Source: an uncultured Pseudomonadota bacterium (lineage in GTDB: Bacteria > Pseudomonadota > Alphaproteobacteria > Rs-D84). Taken from it: a DNA stretch of 25,628 nt. Positions 1 through 7,128 of the stretch are shown here, piece after piece; the stretch's first letter is position 1, and each line of letters starts with the position of its first letter. The notes below the pieces were generated by a model that was not told the DNA's origin, searched no databases, and saw only the letters and a list, made by a program, of their open reading frames with translations. Made by a program: the position numbers and the translations under genes. The stretch covers positions 1 to 25,628 of the forward strand of contig CAMZFU010000010.1 of NCBI GenBank assembly GCA_947306185.1, written 5' to 3'.

Positions 1-746
1 GCTCTGAAGAACCGTTTGTGCATTCTTGTTTCTCTCATACCCTTGTCTAATGATTTAAACAATCGTTGATATCCGTCTATGTCTAATACAGTTGGTTTAA
101 ATTTCTCGTTTGAACCTTTCTTTATATATTGACAAGGGTTGCTGCCTCGTGGGACGTATTTGTACGTTACAGCCCATTCCCACATACTCGAGAACAGCGA
201 CATAATCTTGTTTGCTGTTGAAAACGATGTTGCTTTAGCCCAGTCAGTATATGCATCTGCAATGTCTTTTTCTTCGATACTTCTGATTGGTCTTGCCCCA
301 AATCGTTTCTTAATATAATAGTTGTACTCATTGATATCGGAACGTTGGGTAGATGGTTTCTTATAAACTTTTGAATATTTTTCATGATATTCTGCAAAGA
401 CCTCATCCACCGGTTTTTGTTCTTCCTGTTCTTGCAGTTTTTGTTTAATTTCTTTTGCTTGTTCCTCCATTGGGTCTTGTCCAAGGAATATCATTTTTCG
501 GAGATCGTGAGCACGTTCCTTAATTTCAGACAATTTGAAATCTTCGTACTTACCAACAAGCATTACCCTGCGCTTTTTTGTTACCTTGCTCCTATAAGCT
601 AAATAAAAACTTATCTTATGGGTATTTGTCGAATACCTTAATATTAAACCCGGGATAGTTCCGTCCGTAATTTGCAAATTACAGTCACTGGTCAAATTCT
701 TGATCCAGACATCTCTAAATGCTTTTGTTGAACACTGCCATTTCAT
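1..746 (-). CDS. P4-type tyrosine recombinase/integrase (C-terminus beyond window)
   Basis: The reading frame runs from the ATG at 746 leftwards to the window edge without a stop, giving 248 residues. An AGAGGTG ribosome site lies just upstream of the start. Residues 1-95 match the arm-binding DUF4102-type domain, with the features 'IPGLILRYS', 'YLAYR', a K/R-rich turn, 'LVGKY', 'LSEIKERA' and 'GQDPMEE'. Residues about 112-215 form the SAM-like core-binding domain ('EVFAEYHEKY...', '...KIMSLFSSMWEWAV'). The catalytic domain with the R-H-R-Y residues lies outside the window, so activity cannot be judged. Such enzymes integrate genomic islands or prophages, usually at tRNA or tmRNA genes. An AlpA/Xis-like gene sits directly upstream on the same strand. 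The family call is secure; the element type is not. Confidence 0.9.
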   Translation of the reverse strand, partial: MKWQCSTKAFRDVWIKNLTSDCNLQITDGTIPGLILRYSTNTHKISFYLAYRSKVTKKRRVMLVGKYEDFKLSEIKERAHDLRKMIFLGQDPMEEQAKEIKQKLQEQEEQKPVDEVFAEYHEKYSKVYKKPSTQRSDINEYNYYIKKRFGARPIRSIEEKDIADAYTDWAKATSFSTANKIMSLFSSMWEWAVTYKYVPRGSNPCQYIKKGSNEKFKPTVLDIDGYQRLFKSLDKGMRETRMHKRFFR

Positions 747-812
747 GTGTCACCTCTTAGTTTACGACACAACACATACCCGAACAAATCAACAAGTCCA
801 GTGAAAAATGAA

Positions 813-1001
813 CTATTTTTCCAAAAGCTGTTTTTCTTTAGTTTTTAACCAATTTTCTACATCAGAAAATCGATATCTAACCAAATGTCCTATTTTTAGG
901 TATTCAGGCCCGATCCCATCTTTTCTATATGATGCAAGTGTAGTAAGCCCCACGCCAAGGTAGTTGGCAAGCTGTTTTGGTGATAATAATTTATCTGTCA
1001 T
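813..1001 (-). CDS. AlpA/Xis-type helix-turn-helix protein (excisionase-like)
   Basis: This is a 62-residue protein starting at the ATG preceded by AAGGAG with six bases between. Longer in-frame extensions to 1103 lack a ribosome site and begin with TTG. The sequence 'LLSPKQLANYLGVGLTTLASYR' followed by 'GPEYLKIGHLVRYRFSDVENWL' is the classic MerR-like winged-helix fold of the HTH_17/AlpA/excisionase group. Members bind DNA to direct excision or to activate the integrase promoter. The gene is 66 bp upstream of the integrase on the same strand, so co-transcription is likely. A promoter with a 15-bp palindrome on its -10 lies upstream at 1112-1139. Whether it acts as an excisionase or a transcription regulator cannot be decided from sequence. 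Confidence 0.85.
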   Translation of the reverse strand: MTDKLLSPKQLANYLGVGLTTLASYRKDGIGPEYLKIGHLVRYRFSDVENWLKTKEKQLLEK

Positions 1002-1111
1002 TTTTTGCTCCTTTTTATACTTGCATTTAACCAAATAAAGAGCAAAAGTCATTGCAGAAATATCCAATAATTTCGCACTTTGTAAAGCTTTTTTGACTAG
1101 CAAAAAAAAAG

Positions 1112-1139
1112 ATTATACTGAGTGTATATTTTGGGACAA
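1112..1139 (-). promoter_or_regulatory. Promoter for the excisionase-like/integrase genes with a palindromic operator candidate
   Basis: On the minus strand a -35 TTGTCC (1134-1139) and -10 TATAAT (1112-1117) are separated by 16 bp. The palindrome TATAC-TGAGT-GTATA (1114-1128) overlaps the -10, as a repressor or autoregulatory site would. A weaker TATACT on the plus strand (1114-1119) overlaps the same palindrome. The predicted leader to the ATG at 1001 is about 100 nt. Confidence 0.55.
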
Positions 1140-1447
1140 CAATGGAAAACGTCTTGGTGTATTTTCGGGTGTTTTTGCACTAAGGCCAAACCTCAAAACA
1201 CCCCAGATTTCTGCGGAACACAGGAGGCCAGGTTTACACTGAAACACATTTAAATAAATCTTTATTGATGAATTACTGTTAATCCGTCTGTCGAGGTCTA
1301 CAAAGTACCAAAATAGTAAAAAATCCCAGATACCTCTATTGTTTATCGATTTTTGGTAGGTTTATCTTATTTAGGTCAGTGGTTAAAGATACTACCTCTT
1401 CATAACATTCTTTTTGAATCGATTTTAACGCTGGAAGCCAAGATTTT

Positions 1448-1470
1448 CGCAGATTTCTGCGGATTTTTTT
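1448..1470 (+). terminator. Short Rho-independent terminator candidate
   Basis: CGCAG-ATTT-CTGCG forms a 5-bp GC-rich stem with a 4-nt loop, followed by GGA and seven T. No upstream plus-strand gene is evident, so it may end an unannotated RNA or transcription from outside. Confidence 0.4.
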
Positions 1471-1624
1471 ATGTTATCAGATTTCATACTGACTTCAATA
1501 TTGATGTGTGTGTTTATTGCATAAAGTGGCAGAAACCTGCGCATTATTTGTGTGTTTCGGGGCAAAAACTACATATTTGTACACGAGAAACACAGTGTAA
1601 AAACTAGGTCCTTTCTAGTGCAAA

Positions 1625-1652
1625 TTGACTTTTAGAATCGATGCTCTATACT
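1625..1652 (+). promoter_or_regulatory. Sigma70-type promoter of the ADP-ribosylglycohydrolase gene
   Basis: TTGACT (1625-1630) and TATACT (1647-1652) are separated by 16 bp, about 25 bp upstream of the start codon. The short leader contains AAAGGAG. Confidence 0.7.
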
Positions 1653-1677
1653 CAAATAGATATGCAAAGGAGATGTT

Positions 1678-2469
1678 ATGTTATACGGTGCAATTATTGG
1701 TGATATTGTTGGTTCTATCTATGAATTCTCGAACATCAAAACAAAGAAATTCCCTTTCTTTCCTATGAACGGTTATATTACCGATGATTCCTGCATGACT
1801 ATCGCTGTTGCCAAAGCTTTAATGGATTGGAAACGTGATGGCGGCGACCTACAACAAAAGACCTTTGAATCTATGCGCCAAATTGGATTCAAGCATCCCA
1901 ACATGGGTTATGGTTTCGGATTTGCTAAATGGCTTTTTAACAAAGAATCAGAACCATATAACAGCTGGGGGAACGGTGCCGCTATGCGTATTTCGTCTGT
2001 CGGTTGGATCGGACAAAGCATTACAGAGGTAAAACGTCTGTCCTACATGGTTACAGCTGTCAGCCACGACCACATCGAGGGAATCAAAGGCGCGGAGGCA
2101 ACTGCTGTTGCTATATTTTTGGCCCGGACAGGCAAGTCTAAGGATGAAATTGCCAAATATATTACAGAAAATTATTACGACTGGTGTTCATCTGTAGCCG
2201 AATTACAAGAAAACTATAGTTGGGACGGTTCTTGCCAGGGAACTGTTCCGCCGGCCTTACAGTGCTTTTTTGAATCTGAATCATTTGAAGATGCCGTTCG
2301 GAACGCCATTTCAATTGGTGGGGACTCTGACACCATCGGTGCAATAACCGGATCCGTTGCTGAAGCCTTTTATGGTATTCCGAATGATATGATAGAAAAG
2401 GCAAAAACGTACATTCCCGAAGATCTTATGCAGATTGTTGCGGATTTCGAACAAGTTGTTAAAAATTAA
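1678..2469 (+). CDS. ADP-ribosylglycohydrolase family protein (DraG/ARH-like)
   Basis: The protein has 263 residues and starts at the ATG after AAAGGAGATGTT. It carries the family's dinuclear-metal motifs in order: 'GAIIGDIVGS' at 4-13, 'TDDS' at 35-38, 'WGNGAAMR' at 97-104, 'SHDHIEGIKGA' at 129-139 and 'GGDSDTIGAITGSVAEAFYG' at 214-233. All predicted metal ligands are present, so an active Mg-dependent hydrolase is expected. The family removes ADP-ribose from proteins or nucleic acids, or acts on related substrates. The length fits a single-domain member. It has its own promoter and sits next to the integrase module, so it may be cargo such as part of an ADP-ribosylation conflict system. No ADP-ribosyltransferase is visible in the window. 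Confidence 0.92.
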   Translation: MLYGAIIGDIVGSIYEFSNIKTKKFPFFPMNGYITDDSCMTIAVAKALMDWKRDGGDLQQKTFESMRQIGFKHPNMGYGFGFAKWLFNKESEPYNSWGNGAAMRISSVGWIGQSITEVKRLSYMVTAVSHDHIEGIKGAEATAVAIFLARTGKSKDEIAKYITENYYDWCSSVAELQENYSWDGSCQGTVPPALQCFFESESFEDAVRNAISIGGDSDTIGAITGSVAEAFYGIPNDMIEKAKTYIPEDLMQIVADFEQVVKN

Positions 2470-2490
2470 AGGCGCCGTTTGGCACCGTTC
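2461..2490 (-). terminator. Terminator of the cell-wall operon
   Basis: Read on the minus strand, GGTGCC-AAAC-GGCGCC forms a 6-bp stem with one G-U pair, followed by TTTAATTTTT. It ends about 110 bp beyond the last minus-strand gene and overlaps the stop codon of the ADP-ribosylglycohydrolase gene. On the plus strand the same hairpin has a C-A mismatch and no T tract. Confidence 0.5.
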
Positions 2491-2597
2491 TTAACATTAT
2501 AAAAAAATCCGTTACTTACTATTCTTTATTTTTGTATAGAGTCAAGTATCTTTTTTTTCGTCTTTTTTTATCATCTCTACTTTGTAATTTTTTACGT

Positions 2598-2990
2598 CTA
2601 ATTTTTTTCCTTAAAAAATCTTTCTTCTGCTTCTTTGTTGGACGTCATATCATTATACAAAGCAACTATTTCACCTAAGGCCACAATTTTTATACGTTTT
2701 TTTTCACCTTTGTATATTATCATTTTTATTTTTCGATAACGAATAGAATTCATATATTTTAAATATATAAAGGCCGGCAAATACACTAAGGCTAAGATCG
2801 GCAATATCATCAAAAGTGCTTGCAAAAATTCATATATTGTATCTATGTTTGCTACCACTAGTGCGACTACCAAAATCACCAATCCTACGCCAAGAATAGA
2901 AAACAAAATTTTCCAAAAAGCATCTGTGTTAATTACACACAATAATAGATAACCTAAAACTATACCAGCTGCTATTTCTAGTATTAACAT
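2598..2990 (-). CDS. Small three-helix membrane protein, last gene of the cell-wall operon
   Basis: This protein of 130 residues belongs to no family I recognise. Three hydrophobic segments (about 2-20, 28-49 and 55-77) are followed by a basic, charged tail of about 50 residues containing 'YRKIKMIIYKGEKKRIKIVALGEIVALYND', shown here only as its landmarks 'RYRKIKM' and 'LGEIVALYND'. The tail is presumably cytoplasmic by the positive-inside rule. The start has AAAGGGA upstream. The gene begins 16 bp after the SEDS gene ends, so it is almost certainly in one transcript with it and the transpeptidase, suggesting a role in wall synthesis or division. It is not FtsQ, FtsL or FtsB by any visible feature. 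Confidence 0.75.
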   Translation of the reverse strand: MLILEIAAGIVLGYLLLCVINTDAFWKILFSILGVGLVILVVALVVANIDTIYEFLQALLMILPILALVYLPAFIYLKYMNSIRYRKIKMIIYKGEKKRIKIVALGEIVALYNDMTSNKEAEERFFKEKN

Positions 2991-3006
2991 TTTGATTTCC
3001 CTTTGC

Positions 3007-4095
3007 TTATTTCTTGTTTATTGCCAGTACAAAACCAAGCAATACCGACCAGGTTAAGAATGCATTTCCTCCGAAACCTATCAATGGCCAATATGCTGCA
3101 CTACCCAACGGGCCAAACGCTACTGCTAATCCAGCGATCACTAAAATTGCCAGTAAACCCAACGTCCCCGTAGTCAATAATTTGCTGAATCTATCTTTAC
3201 TGTTCCTGATCAAATTTGTAAGTCCTTTGGCAAGACAGCCATACAAGGCTAGTACAAACACCCCCATCAATATACCAAACTTCGCAATCATGCTTGTGAA
3301 CATATAATCTGAAATTGAGTCTGGTAACGTTGCCAACCAATGTAAAGATTCTGTTGTATTTCCTATTATAGCACTATTTGCTAAAGCTTGACGTGCTATC
3401 CATGTCTGTGAATACATTTGTGAATGAAACATTAAATCTATTCTTGTATGAACGTGTGGGAGCTGCCAAATTGCTAGTACAAACAAAACAACAAAGCTTA
3501 TCAACGCAATCATGCCTACTTTGAAAGCAGCAGAATTGTCTTTGCGTGCCTTAAATGTAAGTATGAAAAACAACAACAAATATATCTGTGACATGAATAC
3601 ATAAGGTGCGACAAGTGCCGCCCATATAATAAACAACGTCAATGCGCTTGTACCGATTGTGGTCCATGTTTTGTTTTGCTTTTCTTTACTAAGCCAGTGC
3701 GACATCAAAACGATATAAGCAGGCAAAGACATCATAAACGGATCAATGTATGCAGGCCCTATATTTACCCATCTTGCTGATCCTTTAATAAGTGTTGGAT
3801 CTATTATTGTCTTGATCATCAGCAACAATCCTATAATTCCTAAAATCCAGCTTATGCGGATGACCCATTTCTTTGACAGTTTGCTGAATGCGAACATTAT
3901 TGCAGTTCCAACCAACACAAATGGCCAAAACTTATTGAAAAAGATATTTGGTTCAAATTTATGTCTTACTGCCTCATATGGTCCAATAAAATACATTCCT
4001 AGCAAACCCAATACCACCAACGCAATAATGGATACCCATAACAAATGATTATTGGTATTCATCCAGTTTTTTATTTTATTCCATAGCGCTTGCAT
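3007..4095 (-). CDS. FtsW/RodA/SpoVE-family (SEDS) protein, divergent
   Basis: The protein has 362 residues and about ten hydrophobic segments. SEDS proteins are inner-membrane lipid II polymerases that work with a class B penicillin-binding protein. Family landmarks are recognisable but altered. 'KGSARWVNIGP' (104-114) replaces the usual GARRW-type loop. The segment normally holding QPSE reads 'AYIDPFMMSLP'. 'DSISDYMFTSMIAKFGILMG' (259-278) keeps the Asp (D263) that matches the essential Asp of the family, but has Lys where Glu is usual. 'PLIGFGGNAFL' (337-347) replaces PFISYGGSSL. The gene starts with AAGGATGC upstream, 10 bp after the transpeptidase stop, which fits a SEDS-PBP pair. Whether it serves division or elongation cannot be read from sequence. 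Confidence 0.85.
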   Translation of the reverse strand: MQALWNKIKNWMNTNNHLLWVSIIALVVLGLLGMYFIGPYEAVRHKFEPNIFFNKFWPFVLVGTAIMFAFSKLSKKWVIRISWILGIIGLLLMIKTIIDPTLIKGSARWVNIGPAYIDPFMMSLPAYIVLMSHWLSKEKQNKTWTTIGTSALTLFIIWAALVAPYVFMSQIYLLLFFILTFKARKDNSAAFKVGMIALISFVVLFVLAIWQLPHVHTRIDLMFHSQMYSQTWIARQALANSAIIGNTTESLHWLATLPDSISDYMFTSMIAKFGILMGVFVLALYGCLAKGLTNLIRNSKDRFSKLLTTGTLGLLAILVIAGLAVAFGPLGSAAYWPLIGFGGNAFLTWSVLLGFVLAINKK

Positions 4096-4105
4096 GGAGC
4101 ATCCT

Positions 4106-5191
4106 TTATTTATCTGTTATTAACATTGGGACGATTTGTTCAAGTATTTTGCCTGTTGTTGGGACAACGTTCCAGGCAGATGTTTTTAAACCGGCAGATT
4201 CTTTCGTTCCCTGTGGTTCGTCCAACAATGTTAGCATTGTATATTGTGGATCAGAAACTGGGAATACCGCCACAAATGTAGTAATAACCTTTGTGCCGTT
4301 CATCTTTCCATCAACTCTTTTTTCTGCGGTTCCGGTTTTTCCACCAATTTCAACGCCATTTACCTTGGCTTTTCTTCCACTTGTTTCTTCAACCACGCGC
4401 AACATTATATTCCGCAATTTTCCGGATATTTCTGAACTAAGTATGCGTTCCCCCTGTTTTGCCTTATCTTTTGACATTGTCGGATAAACGTACGTTCCGC
4501 CATTTGTAACAGCATTAACAGCCGCTAACAAATGCATCGGGGTTATCGATATGCCATGCCCAAACGAAGCTGTTGCTCTTTCAACAGGCCCCCATTTTCT
4601 TGGCATAAGTCCTTTTTCTGTTTTTCCAAAATCCAAATCTAATCTTTCATCAAAATGTAATCTGTGGAAAAATTCTTTTTGTGCGTCATCCGGTAAATCC
4701 AATGCGATACTTGCGCTGCCTACATTGCAAGAATGCAATAAAATATCCGGTGCCGTCATTTTGGTAATGCCTTGCCTTTTCATATAATGTTTGAATGATG
4801 GGACATCATCAATCGGTCCTGCCAACACTTTGTTACCGTTTTTATCATAAATCATCAACGGTTCATTTATCTTATATTCTTTGGTGTCTAACCCATTTTC
4901 ATATGCCAATGCGATATTAAATGTTTTGAACACAGAGCCCATTTCATATACGTATCTCATTGGTTCAACATTTCCAACAGAAACCATTGATATGATCTGA
5001 CCTGTTTTTGATTCCATTATTATGCCTGTTGCACCTTTGGCTTGGTATATCGCGACCGCATTATCTAATTCTTTTTGGACTATTTCTTGAATTTCTGGAT
5101 TTATGGTATTTTGTTCTGTCTTTTCAACTCTTGAATCACACCCTATCAATGGGATACAACATAATAGCCCGAATAATAAATTTGATTGCAA
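4106..5191 (-). CDS. Lipoprotein penicillin-binding transpeptidase lacking the PBP dimerisation (pedestal) domain
   Basis: I choose a TTG start at 5191, giving 361 residues. AAAGGAG lies 8 bp upstream, and the promoter -10 (5219-5224) falls inside the longer frame that would begin at 5230. From this start a clean lipoprotein signal appears, with the lipobox 'LIGC' and lipidated Cys18. The class B transpeptidase motifs are all present: 'GSVFK' (Ser86, Lys89), 'SCN' (154-156) and 'GGKTGTAEK' (KTG at 285-287). 'ATASFGHGISITPMHLLAAVNA' is the typical segment before KTG; its landmark is 'GHGISITPMHL'. Class B PBPs are usually 550-650 residues with a pedestal domain before the catalytic one. Here only about 60 residues separate the lipid anchor from the catalytic fold. 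It would cross-link peptidoglycan with the adjacent SEDS partner. Confidence 0.9.
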   Translation of the reverse strand: MQSNLLFGLLCCIPLIGCDSRVEKTEQNTINPEIQEIVQKELDNAVAIYQAKGATGIIMESKTGQIISMVSVGNVEPMRYVYEMGSVFKTFNIALAYENGLDTKEYKINEPLMIYDKNGNKVLAGPIDDVPSFKHYMKRQGITKMTAPDILLHSCNVGSASIALDLPDDAQKEFFHRLHFDERLDLDFGKTEKGLMPRKWGPVERATASFGHGISITPMHLLAAVNAVTNGGTYVYPTMSKDKAKQGERILSSEISGKLRNIMLRVVEETSGRKAKVNGVEIGGKTGTAEKRVDGKMNGTKVITTFVAVFPVSDPQYTMLTLLDEPQGTKESAGLKTSAWNVVPTTGKILEQIVPMLITDK

Positions 5192-5218
5192 GGCATATAC
5201 TCCTTTCTTTCTGTAGGA

Positions 5219-5246
5219 ACTATACCCCATATATTTGCATTTTCAA
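5219..5246 (-). promoter_or_regulatory. Promoter of the transpeptidase-SEDS operon
   Basis: Minus-strand TTGAAA (5241-5246) and TATAGT (5219-5224) are 16 bp apart. Transcription would start near 5212, downstream of the ATG at 5230, and this supports the TTG start at 5191. Confidence 0.6.
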
Positions 5247-5419
5247 TATGCCCTATACAAATATTTTTTATATGAATTCGTACTATTTCAGTGTGTTAAC
5301 CTGCACCTTTTATTTATTAAAATCTATCGGGCAATAACATTGAATGGACAACAAACGCACAATCAGTGTAACTTTCTGGCCTGTAAGAAAACGCTTCAAC
5401 CAATCCACGCCATATGAAA

Positions 5420-5451
5420 AAACAAACACATCGGTGGGGTACAACTCCACC
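5420..5451 (-). terminator. Terminator candidate for the outer-membrane protein gene
   Basis: On the minus strand a stem of 8 bp (5444-5451 with 5433-5440, one G-U pair) with a 3-nt loop is followed by a T-rich run GTGTTTGTTTTTT after a few bases. It lies about 60 bp past the stop at 5509. The T tract is imperfectly placed. Confidence 0.4.
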
Positions 5452-5508
5452 ATGCTGCATTCAACACATACCTATCATTACGTGAATTGAGAACCAACTA
5501 TTATGATA

Positions 5509-6192
5509 TTATATCCGGAAACGGGCACCGAGTCTTATAGTGTCAAGGATATATCTGCCGCCATCTTCGGCCGGGGCATAAATCCTGCGCGCGCCCAAGT
5601 CCAAAGTGGTTATATCAGAATATTTATACCCAACGCCAAAATGTACCGCATAAATTATGCCGTCATCATCTATATGATTACTTGCCTTGCCACTTTCCAC
5701 ATGAGCACCTTTCATTTTTATCTCTTCCTTGCCAACGCTGTATCCCATACCAAGACCGACATACGGAACAACATCGGCAATTCTGAAATCAGCATACCCA
5801 TTTACCAGCATAAAGAAACGATCGTATTTTAATTTGATTTTATCCGTTACCACGTAATTCTGTCTTAATTTTCCGTCTTCACGATAATTGTTATAGCCAA
5901 ATTCCGCCTCTAACCGCAGGTGGAACCAATCATACTGGTTCTTTTCCACATACATTTCGCCCGGTGTCCAATCAAGCCCCGCGGCAACCGATGCTTCCCA
6001 CAACAAACCGGAATCACCGTATTTGCAACCAATTCCACAATTTTCAGCCAATACATCCCCCAGTTTGTCGTTATGGTCTACATATGTAGTGGTGTCCCCT
6101 GCCCCCAATTTTGCCGACACATAATATCCAGTTTGTGCGTTTGCGGCGCCAGCAGTTACAATCACAGTGGCCAACACAAGAATTTTCTTCAT
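5509..6192 (-). CDS. Small outer-membrane beta-barrel protein
   Basis: This protein of 227 residues has a standard signal peptide (basic 'MKK', hydrophobic core, cleavage after 'AGAANA', residue 19). Alternating polar and hydrophobic strands follow ('YYVSAKLGAG', 'WFHLRLEAEFGY', 'FFMLVNGYADF', 'VPYVGLGMGYSVG', 'YAVHFGVGYKY', 'TLDLGARRIY'). The C-terminus 'IRLGARFRI' resembles the terminal strand signal for BAM insertion, though it ends in Ile rather than Phe. Size and pattern fit the eight-stranded OmpA/Omp25/Msp-like surface barrels common in alphaproteobacteria. Function (adhesin, porin or structural) cannot be assigned. A perfect promoter and GGAGG precede it, so abundant expression is likely. 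Confidence 0.85.
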   Translation of the reverse strand: MKKILVLATVIVTAGAANAQTGYYVSAKLGAGDTTTYVDHNDKLGDVLAENCGIGCKYGDSGLLWEASVAAGLDWTPGEMYVEKNQYDWFHLRLEAEFGYNNYREDGKLRQNYVVTDKIKLKYDRFFMLVNGYADFRIADVVPYVGLGMGYSVGKEEIKMKGAHVESGKASNHIDDDGIIYAVHFGVGYKYSDITTLDLGARRIYAPAEDGGRYILDTIRLGARFRI

Positions 6193-6218
6193 ACTTTTCC
6201 TCCATTTAATACGAACCT

Positions 6219-6247
6219 ATTATAATAGGATCTAAAAATTATTTCAA
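6219..6247 (-). promoter_or_regulatory. Strong promoter of the outer-membrane protein gene, inside a palindrome
   Basis: TTGAAA (6242-6247) and TATAAT (6219-6224) are separated by 17 bp. The -10 sits within a perfect 14-bp palindrome CCTATTATAATAGG (6216-6229), which could be a regulator site or coincidence. Confidence 0.75.
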
Positions 6248-6332
6248 TAATAATTCATCAAATAAATCCTAGGAAAAATAACAAAAACAAAAAAGTCAAG
6301 TATAAAATTTTATAATATATTTGCTTGGTTGG

Positions 6333-6361
6333 TTGTTTGGGTGTTTTTTGTGTGATACAAT
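6333..6361 (+). promoter_or_regulatory. Promoter of the secreted-protein cluster
   Basis: TTGTTT (6333-6338) and TACAAT (6356-6361) are 17 bp apart. The predicted transcription start near 6368 rules out upstream in-frame starts before 6382. Confidence 0.6.
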
Positions 6362-6381
6362 GTTACCACAGAAGGGAGTTT

Positions 6382-7077
6382 ATGTTGCATTTAAACAGGC
6401 GTTTTTTAGCGATTGTTTTAGCAATGGGCGGTGTTTTGATACGCCCAGCTGTTGCGGCACCAACGGTAAGGAATTTTACAAATGCGACTAGCACCAGTGC
6501 ATATGGTAATATGCGGGGTACAGCAAAACCTATACAAACACAAACCGCACCAACAATTAAAAGCGCATCATCCGCACGTACATTGAATATGGTGGCCAAC
6601 ACAGCAAAAAACAAGGGGGCCTATGTCGGTGTGCCGAACACAACAGGTTTGATTGATTCTGCGCGCACACCGGGAAAGCACGGAAATATTCTTAAGGGCA
6701 TAAGCACAAAACTTTCCGCAAATTATTCTTCACAACCGACCGGCAATAACATCGATGTATCTGATTTGGAACATCGTATTGCCGAATTAGAGGCCAGAAT
6801 GGATACCAAGCAAGACGCATTGGAATTTGGTGATGGAATTAATATTGATGGCAACACGGTTAGTTTGGCCACAGAAATAACGGATTTGCCAGACAATGTT
6901 GAAACAATGGCCCAAGACATAGAAGATTTAAGCGAACAAATAAGTCCCGAAAGTTATTATACCATAGAGGAAACGCAACAATACGTTCAACAGATTATAA
7001 ATCAAACAGCAAATTCAGATGTTGTGACCGATTTTGACCCATCTATTTTTTCCAAGGGGCAAGGCGGACAACATTAA
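6382..7077 (+). CDS. Secreted coiled-coil protein, first of the KQD-type cluster
   Basis: The start is the ATG at 6382 after AAGGGAG, giving 231 residues; longer frames begin upstream of the promoter. A signal peptide ends near 'RPAVAA|PTV'. A Thr/Ser/Ala-rich low-complexity stretch (about 27-120) follows, then a coiled-coil segment 'DLEHRIAELEARMDTKQDAL'. After that comes 'FGDGINIDGNTVSLATEI', a pattern familiar from phage tail-fibre and head-spike proteins, and a second helical region with 'MAQDIEDLSEQI'. I recognise no named family. It lies 51 bp before the next secreted gene with no promoter between, so the two are probably co-transcribed. A trimeric or fibrous surface protein is my inference from the coiled coil and the TKQD element shared with its neighbours. 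Confidence 0.75.
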   Translation: MLHLNRRFLAIVLAMGGVLIRPAVAAPTVRNFTNATSTSAYGNMRGTAKPIQTQTAPTIKSASSARTLNMVANTAKNKGAYVGVPNTTGLIDSARTPGKHGNILKGISTKLSANYSSQPTGNNIDVSDLEHRIAELEARMDTKQDALEFGDGINIDGNTVSLATEITDLPDNVETMAQDIEDLSEQISPESYYTIEETQQYVQQIINQTANSDVVTDFDPSIFSKGQGGQH

Positions 7078-7128
7078 TGTAACAGAATAGAAATGGAATG
7101 AAAGTAAAAGTGAAGGAGAAACGATAAA

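Larger units (their letters stand above)
1002..1677. other. 676-bp non-coding stretch between the excisionase-like and ADP-ribosylglycohydrolase genes
   Basis: No credible gene is seen. It holds the promoter at 1112-1139, a 14-bp direct repeat CAGATTTCTGCGGA at 1204-1217 and 1450-1463, a hairpin plus T7 tract at 1448-1470, and the promoter at 1625-1652. The plus-strand frame at 1353-1607 begins with TTG, has no ribosome site and no recognisable fold. An attachment site or an untranslated RNA could lie here, but no tRNA-like sequence was found. Confidence 0.6.
5192..5508. other. 317-bp intergenic region upstream of the cell-wall operon
   Basis: No gene is supported here; the short plus-strand frames have no ribosome site. 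The region contains the operon promoter at 5219-5246 and a minus-strand hairpin at 5433-5451 that probably ends the outer-membrane protein gene. The rest (about 5250-5415) is AT-rich with nothing recognisable. Confidence 0.55.

Noticed and set aside
167..484. Minus-strand frame of 105 codons
   Set aside because: It is an alternative frame of the integrase, which has the matching domains and a ribosome site in another frame.
1353..1607. Plus-strand frame of 84 codons in the left non-coding region
   Set aside because: TTG start, no ribosome site, a terminator-like hairpin within it and no recognisable composition.
5503..5832. Plus-strand frame of 109 codons opposite the outer-membrane barrel gene
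   Set aside because: It is a shadow of the barrel gene, which has a signal peptide, promoter and ribosome site.
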